From positions 1-10,485 of the forward strand of contig WJJB01000451.1 in NCBI GenBank assembly GCA_014729935.1: 10,485 bases of DNA, given 5' to 3'. Under the pieces are notes generated by a model. The model had not been told where the DNA came from, searched no databases, and was given only the letters and a program-made list of their open reading frames with translations. This DNA comes from Candidatus Bathyarchaeota archaeon (GTDB lineage Archaea > Asgardarchaeota > Lokiarchaeia > Sigyniarchaeales > Sigyniarchaeaceae). Of this stretch, positions 1 to 6,223 are shown in pieces. The position numbers were made by a program, and so were the translations under genes. Numbering within the stretch: the first letter of the stretch is position 1; every line of letters starts with the position of its first letter.

Positions 1-579
1 AAAGCTCCCATTCACACCCCCAACCACGGACCGGTTCCAGATTGATGGTGCGCTGGACCATTGCACTTTTTTCACGATGGGGTGATCTTGCTGGCCGGTC
101 GTGTAATTGATCCCGATGTTGTCGTGATTCTGGCTCGAGGTGATCTCCATACCGATTCCTTGAAAGAGATTTTCCTCGCCTATGGAATCAGGGCCAAACA
201 TGAATAGAATGTTACCGCCAGCTTCCATGAATTCGCTCAGGTTGCCAGCCTCAGCTGGTGACAAGTGATAATTGCACACGACTACAACATCCGTTTCATT
301 AGTTGCCAAGATGCTAGAATTGAATGGAATATTTGTTTGAAGGTGGAACTGGTTATCTAGTGAAAGGGCTTTTTCAACCCTGGAATCTTGGCTTCTAGTC
401 AGGAGCAATATGTTTCTTTGGGTATCTTGGACTGGATGGATGCATCCATCTTTTCTTTCTGGGGGAGAAGATGATGGCCACATGAATGCATTGCACAAGA
501 GGGAAATCGGTAAGATTCCTGCAAGAACACCGATGACCATGCATGAAAGCCGACGGGATTCCTTTGAATGTTTTTTCAT
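1..579 (-). CDS. Partial membrane-anchored protein with GATase-like (DUF4350/GIFT-like) region
   Basis: The minus strand is open from an ATG at 579 to the window edge, 193 codons, and the C-terminus lies outside. The N-terminus is basic (MKKHSKESRR), followed by a hydrophobic stretch at about residues 11-34, which reads as a signal anchor or signal peptide; SLLC is not a good lipobox. The outside part (residues 56-190) begins with a beta-strand (NILLLTRSQD), then TDVVVVCNYHLSPAEAGNLS and FMEAGGNILFMFGPD. This strand, 'open the file' helix and glycine-turn-strand pattern is typical of GATase-like/DUF4350/ThuA-like or IFT52 GIFT-type domains, often carbohydrate- or ligand-binding rather than catalytic. 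AAGGGGA lies about 10 bases before the ATG; an in-frame GTG at 600 is an alternative. Existence of the gene is fairly certain; the domain name is inference. Confidence 0.72.
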   Translation of the reverse strand, partial: MKKHSKESRRLSCMVIGVLAGILPISLLCNAFMWPSSSPPERKDGCIHPVQDTQRNILLLTRSQDSRVEKALSLDNQFHLQTNIPFNSSILATNETDVVVVCNYHLSPAEAGNLSEFMEAGGNILFMFGPDSIGEENLFQGIGMEITSSQNHDNIGINYTTGQQDHPIVKKVQWSSAPSIWNRSVVGGVNGSF

Positions 580-600
580 GAGTGCTAGTTCCCCTTGCAC

Positions 601-610
601 GTTAAATAGA
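601..610 (-). promoter_or_regulatory. Candidate TATA box for the partial minus-strand gene
   Basis: On the minus strand TCTATTTAAC sits about 22-31 bases before the ATG at 579, inside a 99-base divergent intergenic region shared with the phosphatase gene. This would give a transcript starting very near the ATG. Judged by eye only. Confidence 0.35.
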
Positions 611-678
611 TTTTTTTAGCAGGTATAGGAGTGATTCAAGGTAACAATCGATAAGTATGACAAGAGACTCTACCCCTC

Positions 679-1230
679 ATGAACCAATCTGATCACCATG
701 CAAGACAGGTTAGATTACAAGAAATCATAGATGGATTGAAAGAAAAGGAAAAAGTGCAAGTCCTATTCATTTGTGCAGGAAATATTTGCCGTTCTCCATA
801 CGCAGAGATGTATTTCGAGCAAATTATTGCAGGCACTGGTTCTTGCCTCAATGACAAGATCCACGTTGCAAGTGGCGGGTTCATCACTAACAAGGAAATC
901 CATCCATTCACGAAGCGCGCATTGCTGGAACGCGGTGTTGCAACAGCTCGTATAGATCAGTTCCACCCACGTCGCCTGAAAAAAGAAAACAAGATATTCC
1001 TAATAGAAGCGGATATCATCATCGCACCTAAAAAAACACACCTCGATATACTCCTCAATAAGAAATACCGCCATAAGGCATTTCTCTTCTCCGAGCTGCT
1101 TGATGACGGGTTCAAGGATATAGAGGATCCAGCCCTCATCAAGGAGTATTCCGAATACAAGAAAGTGCTCGAGATGATGGACCCTTACTTGGAGGATTTT
1201 GCCAAAAAGCTCGCGAAGGAGATATGCTGA
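679..1230 (+). CDS. Low-molecular-weight protein tyrosine phosphatase (LMW-PTP/arsenate-reductase-like)
   Basis: The family hydrolyses phosphotyrosine through a cysteinyl-phosphate; relatives reduce arsenate. The P-loop C-x5-R is at residues 32-38 (CAGNICR), preceded by the hydrophobic strand VQVLFI and followed by SPYAEM, an almost canonical family signature. The general-acid Asp is probably D150 in the DP pair (EDPALIKEYSEY), near the expected place close to the C-terminus. The protein has 183 residues against about 150 for the family; the extra length is mainly a charged N-terminal segment of about 25 residues. No Shine-Dalgarno motif precedes the ATG, so the mRNA may be leaderless; ATAAGTATG at about 651-659 is a weak TATA candidate. 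It is divergent from the partial gene at 1-579 and 70 bases before a codirectional CxxC protein. Cytosolic. The substrate cannot be told from sequence. Confidence 0.9.
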   Translation: MNQSDHHARQVRLQEIIDGLKEKEKVQVLFICAGNICRSPYAEMYFEQIIAGTGSCLNDKIHVASGGFITNKEIHPFTKRALLERGVATARIDQFHPRRLKKENKIFLIEADIIIAPKKTHLDILLNKKYRHKAFLFSELLDDGFKDIEDPALIKEYSEYKKVLEMMDPYLEDFAKKLAKEIC

Positions 1231-1274
1231 GGTTAATAAGCAATGAGCAACTACCGGAACTCGCGCACCTCTCC

Positions 1275-1282
1275 CTATAATG
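1275..1282 (+). promoter_or_regulatory. TATA box for the CxxC protein gene
   Basis: CTATAATG lies about 20-26 bases before the ATG at 1301 in the 70-base gap after the phosphatase gene. At the usual archaeal spacing transcription would start at or next to the ATG, so the mRNA is probably leaderless, and the gene can be transcribed independently of the phosphatase. Confidence 0.5.
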
Positions 1283-1300
1283 TAGAAGCGTGAAACCATC

Positions 1301-1681
1301 ATGGTTAAGGTGAAAATTCCCGAGAAACTAGCACCTGAATGCAGGGAATGCAAGGAAGCGGTAATCACTGAATGGGAAGCCAAGGAACTTTCAATCGAGG
1401 GAAAAGATGAAGTCACGGTTCCTTTTAGAATACATGTGGATCAGTACGACTTGGATTCCACAAAATTCAAGTTGATCGATTATAAATCCATTGCAATAGA
1501 ATCCCGGTGCCCGAGTTGCAGGGAAATCATCAAAGCAAACCTACTATTTGATGATGAAGGCCGATCATTCGGTATATTTACTGAAAGAATCCAAGACCGG
1601 TACTTGTTTCAGCATTCTCCCGGTATTACGGACAAGGAAGCTTACATGAAGCGCTTACTGGAATTGGATTATATTGATTAG
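1301..1681 (+). CDS. Uncharacterised small protein with two CxxC pairs (possible zinc-binding fold)
   Basis: I do not recognise the family. The 126-residue product has CxxC at residues 14-17 (PECREC) and again at 70-73 (RCPSC). Four cysteines in two pairs, 52 residues apart, can form one zinc site, as in split zinc ribbons. Between them lies an acidic/basic segment with strand-forming stretches (VTVPFRIHVDQYDL, KFKLIDYKSIAIES). The C-terminal half (LLFDDEGRSFGIF, then a helix) has no known motif. It is soluble, with no signal peptide or membrane segment. A TATA-like box lies just upstream, so it need not be in an operon with the phosphatase. It ends 16 bases before the convergent deacetylase gene. 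The reading frame is well supported by its length and position; function is unknown. Confidence 0.75.
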   Translation: MVKVKIPEKLAPECRECKEAVITEWEAKELSIEGKDEVTVPFRIHVDQYDLDSTKFKLIDYKSIAIESRCPSCREIIKANLLFDDEGRSFGIFTERIQDRYLFQHSPGITDKEAYMKRLLELDYID

Positions 1682-1697
1682 AATGAATCACGCGAGC

Positions 1698-2927
1698 CTA
1701 TTTTCTTCCTTGGATCAGTGGCAGGATATCCTGTTTAATCTTAAACGATATTTCCTGAACATATAATTCCTGGGCTTCCAAGAATTTGTAACTCGTTCTA
1801 CGGGTCTTGATTTCCTTGCAGTCTGTTGGATCGACGAATAGTTTTGGAATGGGTTCATTAGCGGCCGTGATATTCAAGGACTCAAGCAAGTCCTTTGGAA
1901 TTTCCTCAGGTAATTCATCAAGAACACCCAGCAATTCCGCGAATAACATGGTCCACGAGCGTGGAACCACGGATAGATTATATCCTCCACCACCAATGGC
2001 AACGAGCTTCCCATGGCAATATTTATTGGATAGATCGTTTATCCTTTGGAATATACCCTTATGACCCCTAGTGGTAAGTCCCAAGTTCGTTAACGGATCC
2101 AAGCAATGGGTATCGACACCATTCTGCGAGACAATCAAGTCCGGGGAGAATGCCTTGACCAGGTCAGGCAGGAGTTCATCAAGGATATCCAAATAGGTAT
2201 CATCAAACGTGAAAGGGGGTAATGGCACGTTGATCGAGTATCCTTCCCCCGCATCGACACCGATCTCATCTGGAAAACCCGTGCCAGGAAATAAGTATTT
2301 ACCAGACTCATGAATGGAAACCGTGAGTACATTTGGGTTATCGTAAAAAGCAGCTTGCACGCCATCACCATGATGGGCATCCACATCGATGTACATCACG
2401 CGAAGATCGTCATTATCATGCTTTTCAAGCAGTGACAAGATCCCGATGGCAGGATCGTTGTATATGCAAAACCCAGAAGCTTGTCCCGCCATGGCATGGT
2501 GCAATCCCCCGGCAGCATTGAATGCCTTGGTAATCCCGTTATCTTCAAACACCGTGTTAATTGCCACCATGGTTCCTCCAACGACAATGGCGCTTCCCTC
2601 GTGCATGAATGGAAAGATTGGATTATCCCCTGGTCCCAAATTATATTTCAACCCTTCAACGATCGTTTTATCGGATATTTTCTGTTGTTGTTGTTGCTCC
2701 CGGGTAACTTTCTTGATGAACTCGATGTAATCCTTGTCGTGCAGGATGCCAATCTGGTCATCTTTTGCCATCACGGGCTCCGCTACCACGCAATTCTCGC
2801 GCTCGTGGAGTCCCAATCCCTTGATCAATTCCCAAGTGAGTAGCACCCTTTCGGGCTTAAGGGGATGGAATTTTCCGAAATTGTATTTCTTGAATTTGTC
2901 GCTCATTATCAAGGCGGTTTTTCCCAT
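1698..2927 (-). CDS. Histone deacetylase family protein (AcuC/class I HDAC-like)
   Basis: This is a zinc-dependent arginase-fold deacetylase, removing acetyl groups from lysines in proteins or from small molecules. Landmarks are all present: paired histidines H143-H144 (GLHHAMAGQASGFC), zinc ligands D183 and H185 (YIDVDAHHGDG), third ligand D272 (SQNGVDTHCLDPL), and the catalytic tyrosine Y316 in GGGGYN. The N-terminus (HPLKPERVLLTWEL, residues 21-34) matches the class I/AcuC opening. At 409 residues it exceeds the usual core of about 340-380 by a charged C-terminal tail after residue 340. A run of five glutamines is at residues 78-82. GGTGA lies 6 bases before the ATG, fixing the start. No acetyl-CoA synthetase (acs/acu) gene is adjacent, so an AcuC role in regulating that enzyme cannot be argued from context. 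Confidence 0.94.
   Translation of the reverse strand: MGKTALIMSDKFKKYNFGKFHPLKPERVLLTWELIKGLGLHERENCVVAEPVMAKDDQIGILHDKDYIEFIKKVTREQQQQQKISDKTIVEGLKYNLGPGDNPIFPFMHEGSAIVVGGTMVAINTVFEDNGITKAFNAAGGLHHAMAGQASGFCIYNDPAIGILSLLEKHDNDDLRVMYIDVDAHHGDGVQAAFYDNPNVLTVSIHESGKYLFPGTGFPDEIGVDAGEGYSINVPLPPFTFDDTYLDILDELLPDLVKAFSPDLIVSQNGVDTHCLDPLTNLGLTTRGHKGIFQRINDLSNKYCHGKLVAIGGGGYNLSVVPRSWTMLFAELLGVLDELPEEIPKDLLESLNITAANEPIPKLFVDPTDCKEIKTRRTSYKFLEAQELYVQEISFKIKQDILPLIQGRK
2682..2696 (-). repeat. Short CAA/CAG trinucleotide run encoding five glutamines
   Basis: On the coding (minus) strand four CAA codons and one CAG follow each other, giving Q78-Q82 of the deacetylase. The run is in frame and lies in a region between helices where HDAC proteins vary in length, so a length change there would be tolerated. 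Confidence 0.8.
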
Positions 2928-2933
2928 GTTGTT

Positions 2934-2938
2934 TCACC
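2934..2938 (-). promoter_or_regulatory. Ribosome binding site of the deacetylase gene
   Basis: GGTGA on the minus strand, 6 bases before the ATG at 2927. GGTGA is complementary to the archaeal 16S rRNA 3' end and decides the start of the deacetylase. Confidence 0.7.
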
Positions 2939-2965
2939 CGTCGTGGCATGCTTGCACGATGCTCG

Positions 2966-2977
2966 ATAAAAATATAT
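2966..2977 (-). promoter_or_regulatory. TATA box for the deacetylase, in a divergent promoter region
   Basis: An unbroken A/T tract (ATAAAAATATAT read on plus) lies about 40-50 bases before the deacetylase ATG. Transcription would start near 2945, leaving a leader of roughly 20 bases that includes the GGTGA. The plus-strand gene at 3079 diverges from the same 151-base gap; its own box may be the A/T tract at about 2991-3000 (TAATAATAAA). Confidence 0.5.
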
Positions 2978-3065
2978 CGGCATATTACATTAATAATAAA
3001 GAGCGTGCGTGTTAAGAATCATGGTGTTGGCGCATTCTTGCACACCGCGACTGAAAATATGCAAC

Positions 3066-3071
3066 AAGGTG
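3066..3071 (+). promoter_or_regulatory. Ribosome binding site of the 185-residue protein gene
   Basis: AAGGTG, 7 bases before the ATG at 3079. This supports the chosen start. Confidence 0.7.
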
Positions 3072-3078
3072 CAATCTC

Positions 3079-3636
3079 ATGGCAAAGCTCGTTGGATTTA
3101 AATCAATGCTAAACAGGTTAGCGCGTGATACCCAGTTTAGCATGTTCGATGATAAATTCAAGAACGGGTTGATTGCCGAATACGAGAGAAAATACAAGAA
3201 TTATCCCCGGTTCAAGAATTTGCTTTCAAGGCGATGGAAAGGATATACTCCGAATCAAGTCGCCAAATTCATCTTGGATAACCATGAGGATATCTTCCGT
3301 GATTGGTTTGGTAAGATGTTCTATTTCAACCTTAGACGGTTGGAAATCGTGGATCCAAACACGCGGTCCGATGTGGATTTCAACGCGAAGTTTCATTACC
3401 TTTACAATGAAGAAGAAATTACTTTTATCAAGGATCTCATCAAGAAATACGAACTTAAGTACGCCAAGCCACTCATCGTCATGAATCAATTGATCGTTAC
3501 AGGCCTACGGCTGCTTGCACCCCACATTGAAACCCTGTTCCAACGACCGTACGATTTCCAAGCAGAGGAAATTTCGGATGAGGAAACCGAGCAGGGAACA
3601 TTGGTGAAGGTATTCTTCAGTTCCAGGGAAGCATGA
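3079..3636 (+). CDS. Uncharacterised 185-residue basic/aromatic protein
   Basis: I do not recognise the family. The product has no signal peptide and no convincing membrane segment. It is rich in Lys, Arg, Phe and Tyr in its first 90 residues (EYERKYKNYPRFKNLLSRRW), with a middle segment WFGKMFYFNLRRLEIVDPN. The second half is predicted mostly helical (EEEITFIKDLIKKYELKYAK; LIVMNQLIVTGLRLLAPHIE), and the end is acidic (EEISDEETEQG) before a final strand (LVKVFF). There is no cysteine or obvious catalytic motif. A good AAGGTG Shine-Dalgarno motif fixes the start. It diverges from the deacetylase across a shared promoter region and converges on the carbamoyltransferase gene with a 33-base gap. 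A role in nucleic-acid or protein binding would fit its charge, but that is a guess. Confidence 0.75.
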   Translation: MAKLVGFKSMLNRLARDTQFSMFDDKFKNGLIAEYERKYKNYPRFKNLLSRRWKGYTPNQVAKFILDNHEDIFRDWFGKMFYFNLRRLEIVDPNTRSDVDFNAKFHYLYNEEEITFIKDLIKKYELKYAKPLIVMNQLIVTGLRLLAPHIETLFQRPYDFQAEEISDEETEQGTLVKVFFSSREA

Positions 3637-3669
3637 AAGATTTCGTGCATCTCCTGCTCCACTGATCCT

Positions 3670-4683
3670 TCAAGAATCTTGATCCCCGAGGAATTTCATG
3701 ATGGCTTTCTGCACGTGCATTCGGTTTTCGGCTTGATCGTATACGACCGATTTCTCTCCATCCATGACTTCATCGGTGACCACGATATTTCTTCTTACTG
3801 GCAAGCAATGCATGAATATTGCTTCCTTTCCAGTCGCATCCATTTTCCGTTCATCCAGCATCCAGTTATTTGCCGGTGTTCGGTATTGAATGCGCAATTT
3901 CTTTTCAGGCCTTGGATCTCCATAGAAGTTCTTTGAACCCCATGATTTGACATATACCACGTCAGCACCTTCGCATGCCTCTAACATGTTTGAAGAAATT
4001 TCGAATGTTCCCCCGGATATCTTGGCATTTTTCTCGGCAAGCTCCATGATTCCATCGTCCAGGTCGAAATTTGCATCTGGCCTGGTGAAGGTAACATCCA
4101 TGCCAAGCCGAGTGGAGATTAGCAATATGGAATCGGGAACTGCCATTGGCAGGGGTTTCGGATGATAAGCCCAGGTGATGGCAATTTTTCTTCCTTGAAA
4201 GCGTTTCAACCGTTCTTTAATGGTGAATGCATCAGTCAATCCTTGGCACGGATGGAATAAATCGTCCTCCATGTTGATCACTGGCACTGATGAATACTTC
4301 GCAAACGCGCGAAGCTGCGTGTTGCATTTCATCCATTCCCAGTTCACGATGTTGGGGAACATCCGGATCGCGATGAGATCATGGTACCTTGAAAGGACTG
4401 AAGCTGTATCCTTGACACTCTCCGAGCCCTGGCCAAGCCATGATGTTTTTGCATCGATAAATACCCCATGTCCTCCCATTTGATTGATGCCAACCTCGAA
4501 GGAATTCCTGGTTCGCAATGAGGGATTGAAAAAATACATGCATAAAGATTTCCTTTTTAGTGCATCATGGTATCGACCCGGGCGCTCCTTGATATCTCTC
4601 CCAAGTTTTAAGACATGCTTGATTATTTCCGTGCTCCATTCTTGGGTGGAGATCAGGTTGCTCTCATCAATCTTGTATTCCAT
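3670..4683 (-). CDS. N-acetylornithine/N-succinylornithine-type carbamoyltransferase (ArgF' clade)
   Basis: The family moves carbamoyl from carbamoyl phosphate to ornithine or acyl-ornithine in arginine synthesis. The carbamoyl-phosphate motif is SLRTR at residues 55-59 of the 337-residue form; HPCQ is at 144-147, HCLP at 292-295. Stretches SVPVINME, TWAYHPKPLP, ADVVYVKSWG, LDERKM and HCLPVRRN with AENRMHVQKAIM follow the acetylornithine carbamoyltransferase (knotted) clade much more than classical ArgF. From memory of the Xanthomonas enzyme, the position of its carboxylated Lys302 is V301 here, and its Glu92 aligns with a serine, so the true substrate is uncertain. The open frame extends 43 codons upstream to 4812, but homology begins at MEYKIDESNLISTQEW, and a TATA-like box lies inside the extension. 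ATG at 4692 is the other option. No other arginine gene is adjacent. Confidence 0.88.
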   Translation of the reverse strand: MEYKIDESNLISTQEWSTEIIKHVLKLGRDIKERPGRYHDALKRKSLCMYFFNPSLRTRNSFEVGINQMGGHGVFIDAKTSWLGQGSESVKDTASVLSRYHDLIAIRMFPNIVNWEWMKCNTQLRAFAKYSSVPVINMEDDLFHPCQGLTDAFTIKERLKRFQGRKIAITWAYHPKPLPMAVPDSILLISTRLGMDVTFTRPDANFDLDDGIMELAEKNAKISGGTFEISSNMLEACEGADVVYVKSWGSKNFYGDPRPEKKLRIQYRTPANNWMLDERKMDATGKEAIFMHCLPVRRNIVVTDEVMDGEKSVVYDQAENRMHVQKAIMKFLGDQDS

Positions 4684-4733
4684 GGTCACCATTCCCTGTT
4701 GATTGGTAGGTGGTGTACGTAAGGATTCCTTGC

Positions 4734-4741
4734 CTATAATA
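4734..4741 (-). promoter_or_regulatory. TATA box for the carbamoyltransferase gene
   Basis: On the minus strand CTATTATAG is centred about 46-54 bases before the chosen ATG at 4683. Transcription would begin near 4712, downstream of the most distal in-frame ATG (4812), which argues against the longer protein. Confidence 0.5.
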
Positions 4742-4853
4742 GTATCACGTGCTGGGAGCTGGGATCTCCACCTTCCCGTCCATTGTGAGATGCGCTCGAA
4801 GATACCCTCCAAGACCTTTCCTGCTTCCGTGAGTGATTATTCAACGGAGGCGA

Positions 4854-4891
4854 TTGAACTAACACGCCCTAAACTAAAGGGCGTGGCTTTC
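4854..4891 (-). repeat. Perfect hairpin resembling an IS200/IS605 (TnpB) right end
   Basis: CACGCCCT (4863-4870) and AGGGCGTG (4878-4885) form a perfect 8-bp stem with the 7-base loop AAACTAA. Read on the minus strand it is GAAAGCCACGCCCTTTAG (4891-4874), then the returning stem arm, then TAGTTCAA (4861-4854). That order, 'GAAGCCcaCcCCTTTAG' hairpin and then TAGTTCA, is the usual look of the right end of archaeal and bacterial TnpB-carrying IS605 elements, where it is also the 3' end of the omega-RNA. No tnpA or tnpB is present, so this would be a solo end or the remnant of a deleted element. The hairpin is directly visible; the IS assignment is inference. Confidence 0.5.
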
Positions 4892-4949
4892 TGGCGGAAA
4901 ACGGGTAAAAATGTGAAGATAGTTGGGATCCAGTTTCCCCCGATACTGT

Positions 4950-4967
4950 CTAAAGGGGCGGGTTTTC
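4950..4967 (-). repeat. Degenerate second copy of the IS605-end-like motif
   Basis: The 18 bases here match the 18 bases at 4874-4891 at 14 positions, in the same orientation, 76 bases apart (minus strand: GAAAACCCGCCCCTTTAG). The copy can still pair weakly: CCCC at 4937-4940 with GGGG at 4955-4958. It looks like a decayed relative of the perfect hairpin. Confidence 0.4.
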
Positions 4968-5229
4968 TTTCGCAAAATGGATAAATTCCTTGACGGTGGG
5001 CTTAAAAGCCAATTTTTCCCTTCATGGCCGATCCCATCGGTTTCCTGAGTATCGTGACTGAATTGGTTACCTTCCTTCTCATTTCATGAGATTGCTTCGG
5101 AAATCCAAACATCCTAAAAAGGAGAGCTAGATTCAATATCGTGTATCAAGAATTCATCTTTACCCGTGGAATCTATCTAAAACTTCCTTGACCTTCCTTC
5201 AATCCTTGAAAAGTAACGGGGTATACTAA

Positions 5230-6171
5230 ATGGCAAATAAAAAGAAGCAAACTGCGCTCATTGGGTGCGGGTGGTTTGGTAGAGCCCATGCCCGTAATTT
5301 GGATAATCTATCTAATCTAATTGCTGCATGTGACGTGAATGAAGAGGTTGCAAACTCGGTAGCGAGCACCTATAATGCGCGAGCATATACGGATTATCAA
5401 AAAATGCTTGATGAGGAAGAAATTGATGCCGTGAACGTGGTTACACCTCCCAAGTACATCCCGAAAATAGCACTTGAATGTGCCAAGAAAGGAGTAGATG
5501 TCTTGATGGAAAAGCCATGTGCATTAAAGCTTTCAGAATTGGATTCACTCCGGGATTACGAGGATTCCGTGAGATTCATGCCTGGATTCTTGGAACTTTT
5601 CAATCCCGTGGTGGACGAGTTGAAAGAACAAGTCGGGAGTATCGGGGAGATCATGGCAATTAACTCTTCGAGAATTGGTCTTTATCCCAAGAGAAATTGG
5701 GGAATTGGGGTCATGATGGACTTGGGGGTTCATGATGTTTACCTGCACAGGGAACTAGCAAGGCTCATCTACAATGACACAACGGTTGTTGAGGTCTCGA
5801 GCATGCTCAGGTACATGTCTTCTGAAGAGAAATATGAGGACGCCATTTTCGTGTTACTGAAATTCCACAAGATGGTCACTTGCATAACCGCAAACTGGAT
5901 CACGCCCTCCAAGGCGAGATGGTTAACGTTAGCTGGTAGTGATGCATCGATTGAGGTAGATTTCATAACCGGCACCATCAAGAGAATTTGGGGGGAGAAT
6001 CTGAAAGGTGATTATCCCCGTTCAGTGGAGAAGCTGATCATTCCCCTTAGGAGAGAGGAACCCCTGAAGCGGGAAATCTCATCCTTCCTGTATGACAAGA
6101 CCCCTCCTTTAGACCTTCAGGATGCTCACGAGGTACTTAAGACTACGTTAAAGGCATTACACCAGATTTGA
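5230..6171 (+). CDS. Gfo/Idh/MocA-family NAD(P)-dependent oxidoreductase
   Basis: Members oxidise or reduce sugars, inositols and nucleotide sugars. The N-terminal Rossmann domain carries the dinucleotide motif at residues 10-17 (LIGCGWFG), the acidic strand end AACD, and the EKP motif at 94-96 (VLMEKPCAL) with K95 as the usual catalytic lysine. The C-terminal alpha/beta domain has DLGVHD at 164-169, where H168 is the usual catalytic histidine; D164 is part of the same motif. At 313 residues it is at the short end of the family, similar to UDP-N-acetylglucosamine 3-dehydrogenases, which would be my closest guess; the exact sugar is not determined. It is cytosolic, with no signal. GGGG 8 bases before the ATG supports the start. 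It is codirectional with the PDCD5 gene, but an apparent TATA box in between suggests separate transcription. No glycosyltransferase or other sugar gene is next to it. Confidence 0.93.
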   Translation: MANKKKQTALIGCGWFGRAHARNLDNLSNLIAACDVNEEVANSVASTYNARAYTDYQKMLDEEEIDAVNVVTPPKYIPKIALECAKKGVDVLMEKPCALKLSELDSLRDYEDSVRFMPGFLELFNPVVDELKEQVGSIGEIMAINSSRIGLYPKRNWGIGVMMDLGVHDVYLHRELARLIYNDTTVVEVSSMLRYMSSEEKYEDAIFVLLKFHKMVTCITANWITPSKARWLTLAGSDASIEVDFITGTIKRIWGENLKGDYPRSVEKLIIPLRREEPLKREISSFLYDKTPPLDLQDAHEVLKTTLKALHQI

Positions 6172-6180
6172 TTTAAAACG
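6172..6180 (+). promoter_or_regulatory. TATA box of the PDCD5-GNAT-methyltransferase operon
   Basis: TTTAAAACG directly follows the oxidoreductase stop. Transcription would start near 6202, a little before the candidate PDCD5 starts (GTG 6212, ATG 6224, ATG 6236). It resembles the box before the GTPase gene (TTTAAAAG at 8778). Confidence 0.5.
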
Positions 6181-6223
6181 TGATATCGATACACTACAAT
6201 TCCAAAAACGAGTGCATGCAGAT

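Larger units (their letters stand above)
4742..5229. other. Gene-free stretch between carbamoyltransferase and oxidoreductase genes
   Basis: No convincing gene is seen here. A 93-codon frame at 4703-4984 (plus) overlaps the carbamoyltransferase promoter, has no recognisable motif and reads through the hairpin, so I treat it as chance. The stretch holds the IS200/IS605-end-like hairpin at 4863-4885, a degenerate copy at 4950-4967, a short imperfect stem GGCTT/AAGCC at 4999-5010 followed by a T run (5013-5017), and the promoter of the oxidoreductase gene near its right end. A possible TATA box is TATCTAAAACT at about 5174-5184, and GGGG at 5218-5221 is 8 bases before the ATG at 5230. Confidence 0.6.

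Noticed and set aside
410..619. 69-codon plus-strand frame
   Set aside because: It is opposite the partial membrane-anchored gene on the minus strand, whose anchor segment and GATase-like pattern are coherent.
1000..1416. 138-codon minus-strand frame
   Set aside because: It lies across the phosphatase C-terminus and the CxxC protein start, both of which have coherent motifs or promoters. It would mean two overlapping antisense genes with no recognisable domain.
2389..2843. Plus-strand frames of 113 and 120 codons inside the deacetylase
   Set aside because: The minus-strand deacetylase has every catalytic motif in order; these are shadows of it, with low-complexity cysteine and leucine runs created by the CAA repeat.
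4703..4984. 93-codon plus-strand frame upstream of the oxidoreductase
   Set aside because: It overlaps the start and promoter of the well-supported carbamoyltransferase on the other strand, crosses the perfect hairpin, has no recognisable motif and no ribosome binding site.
4854..5229. A complete IS200/IS605 element
   Set aside because: There is no tnpA or tnpB frame in the gene-free stretch, and no left end was found; only the right-end-like hairpins are supported.
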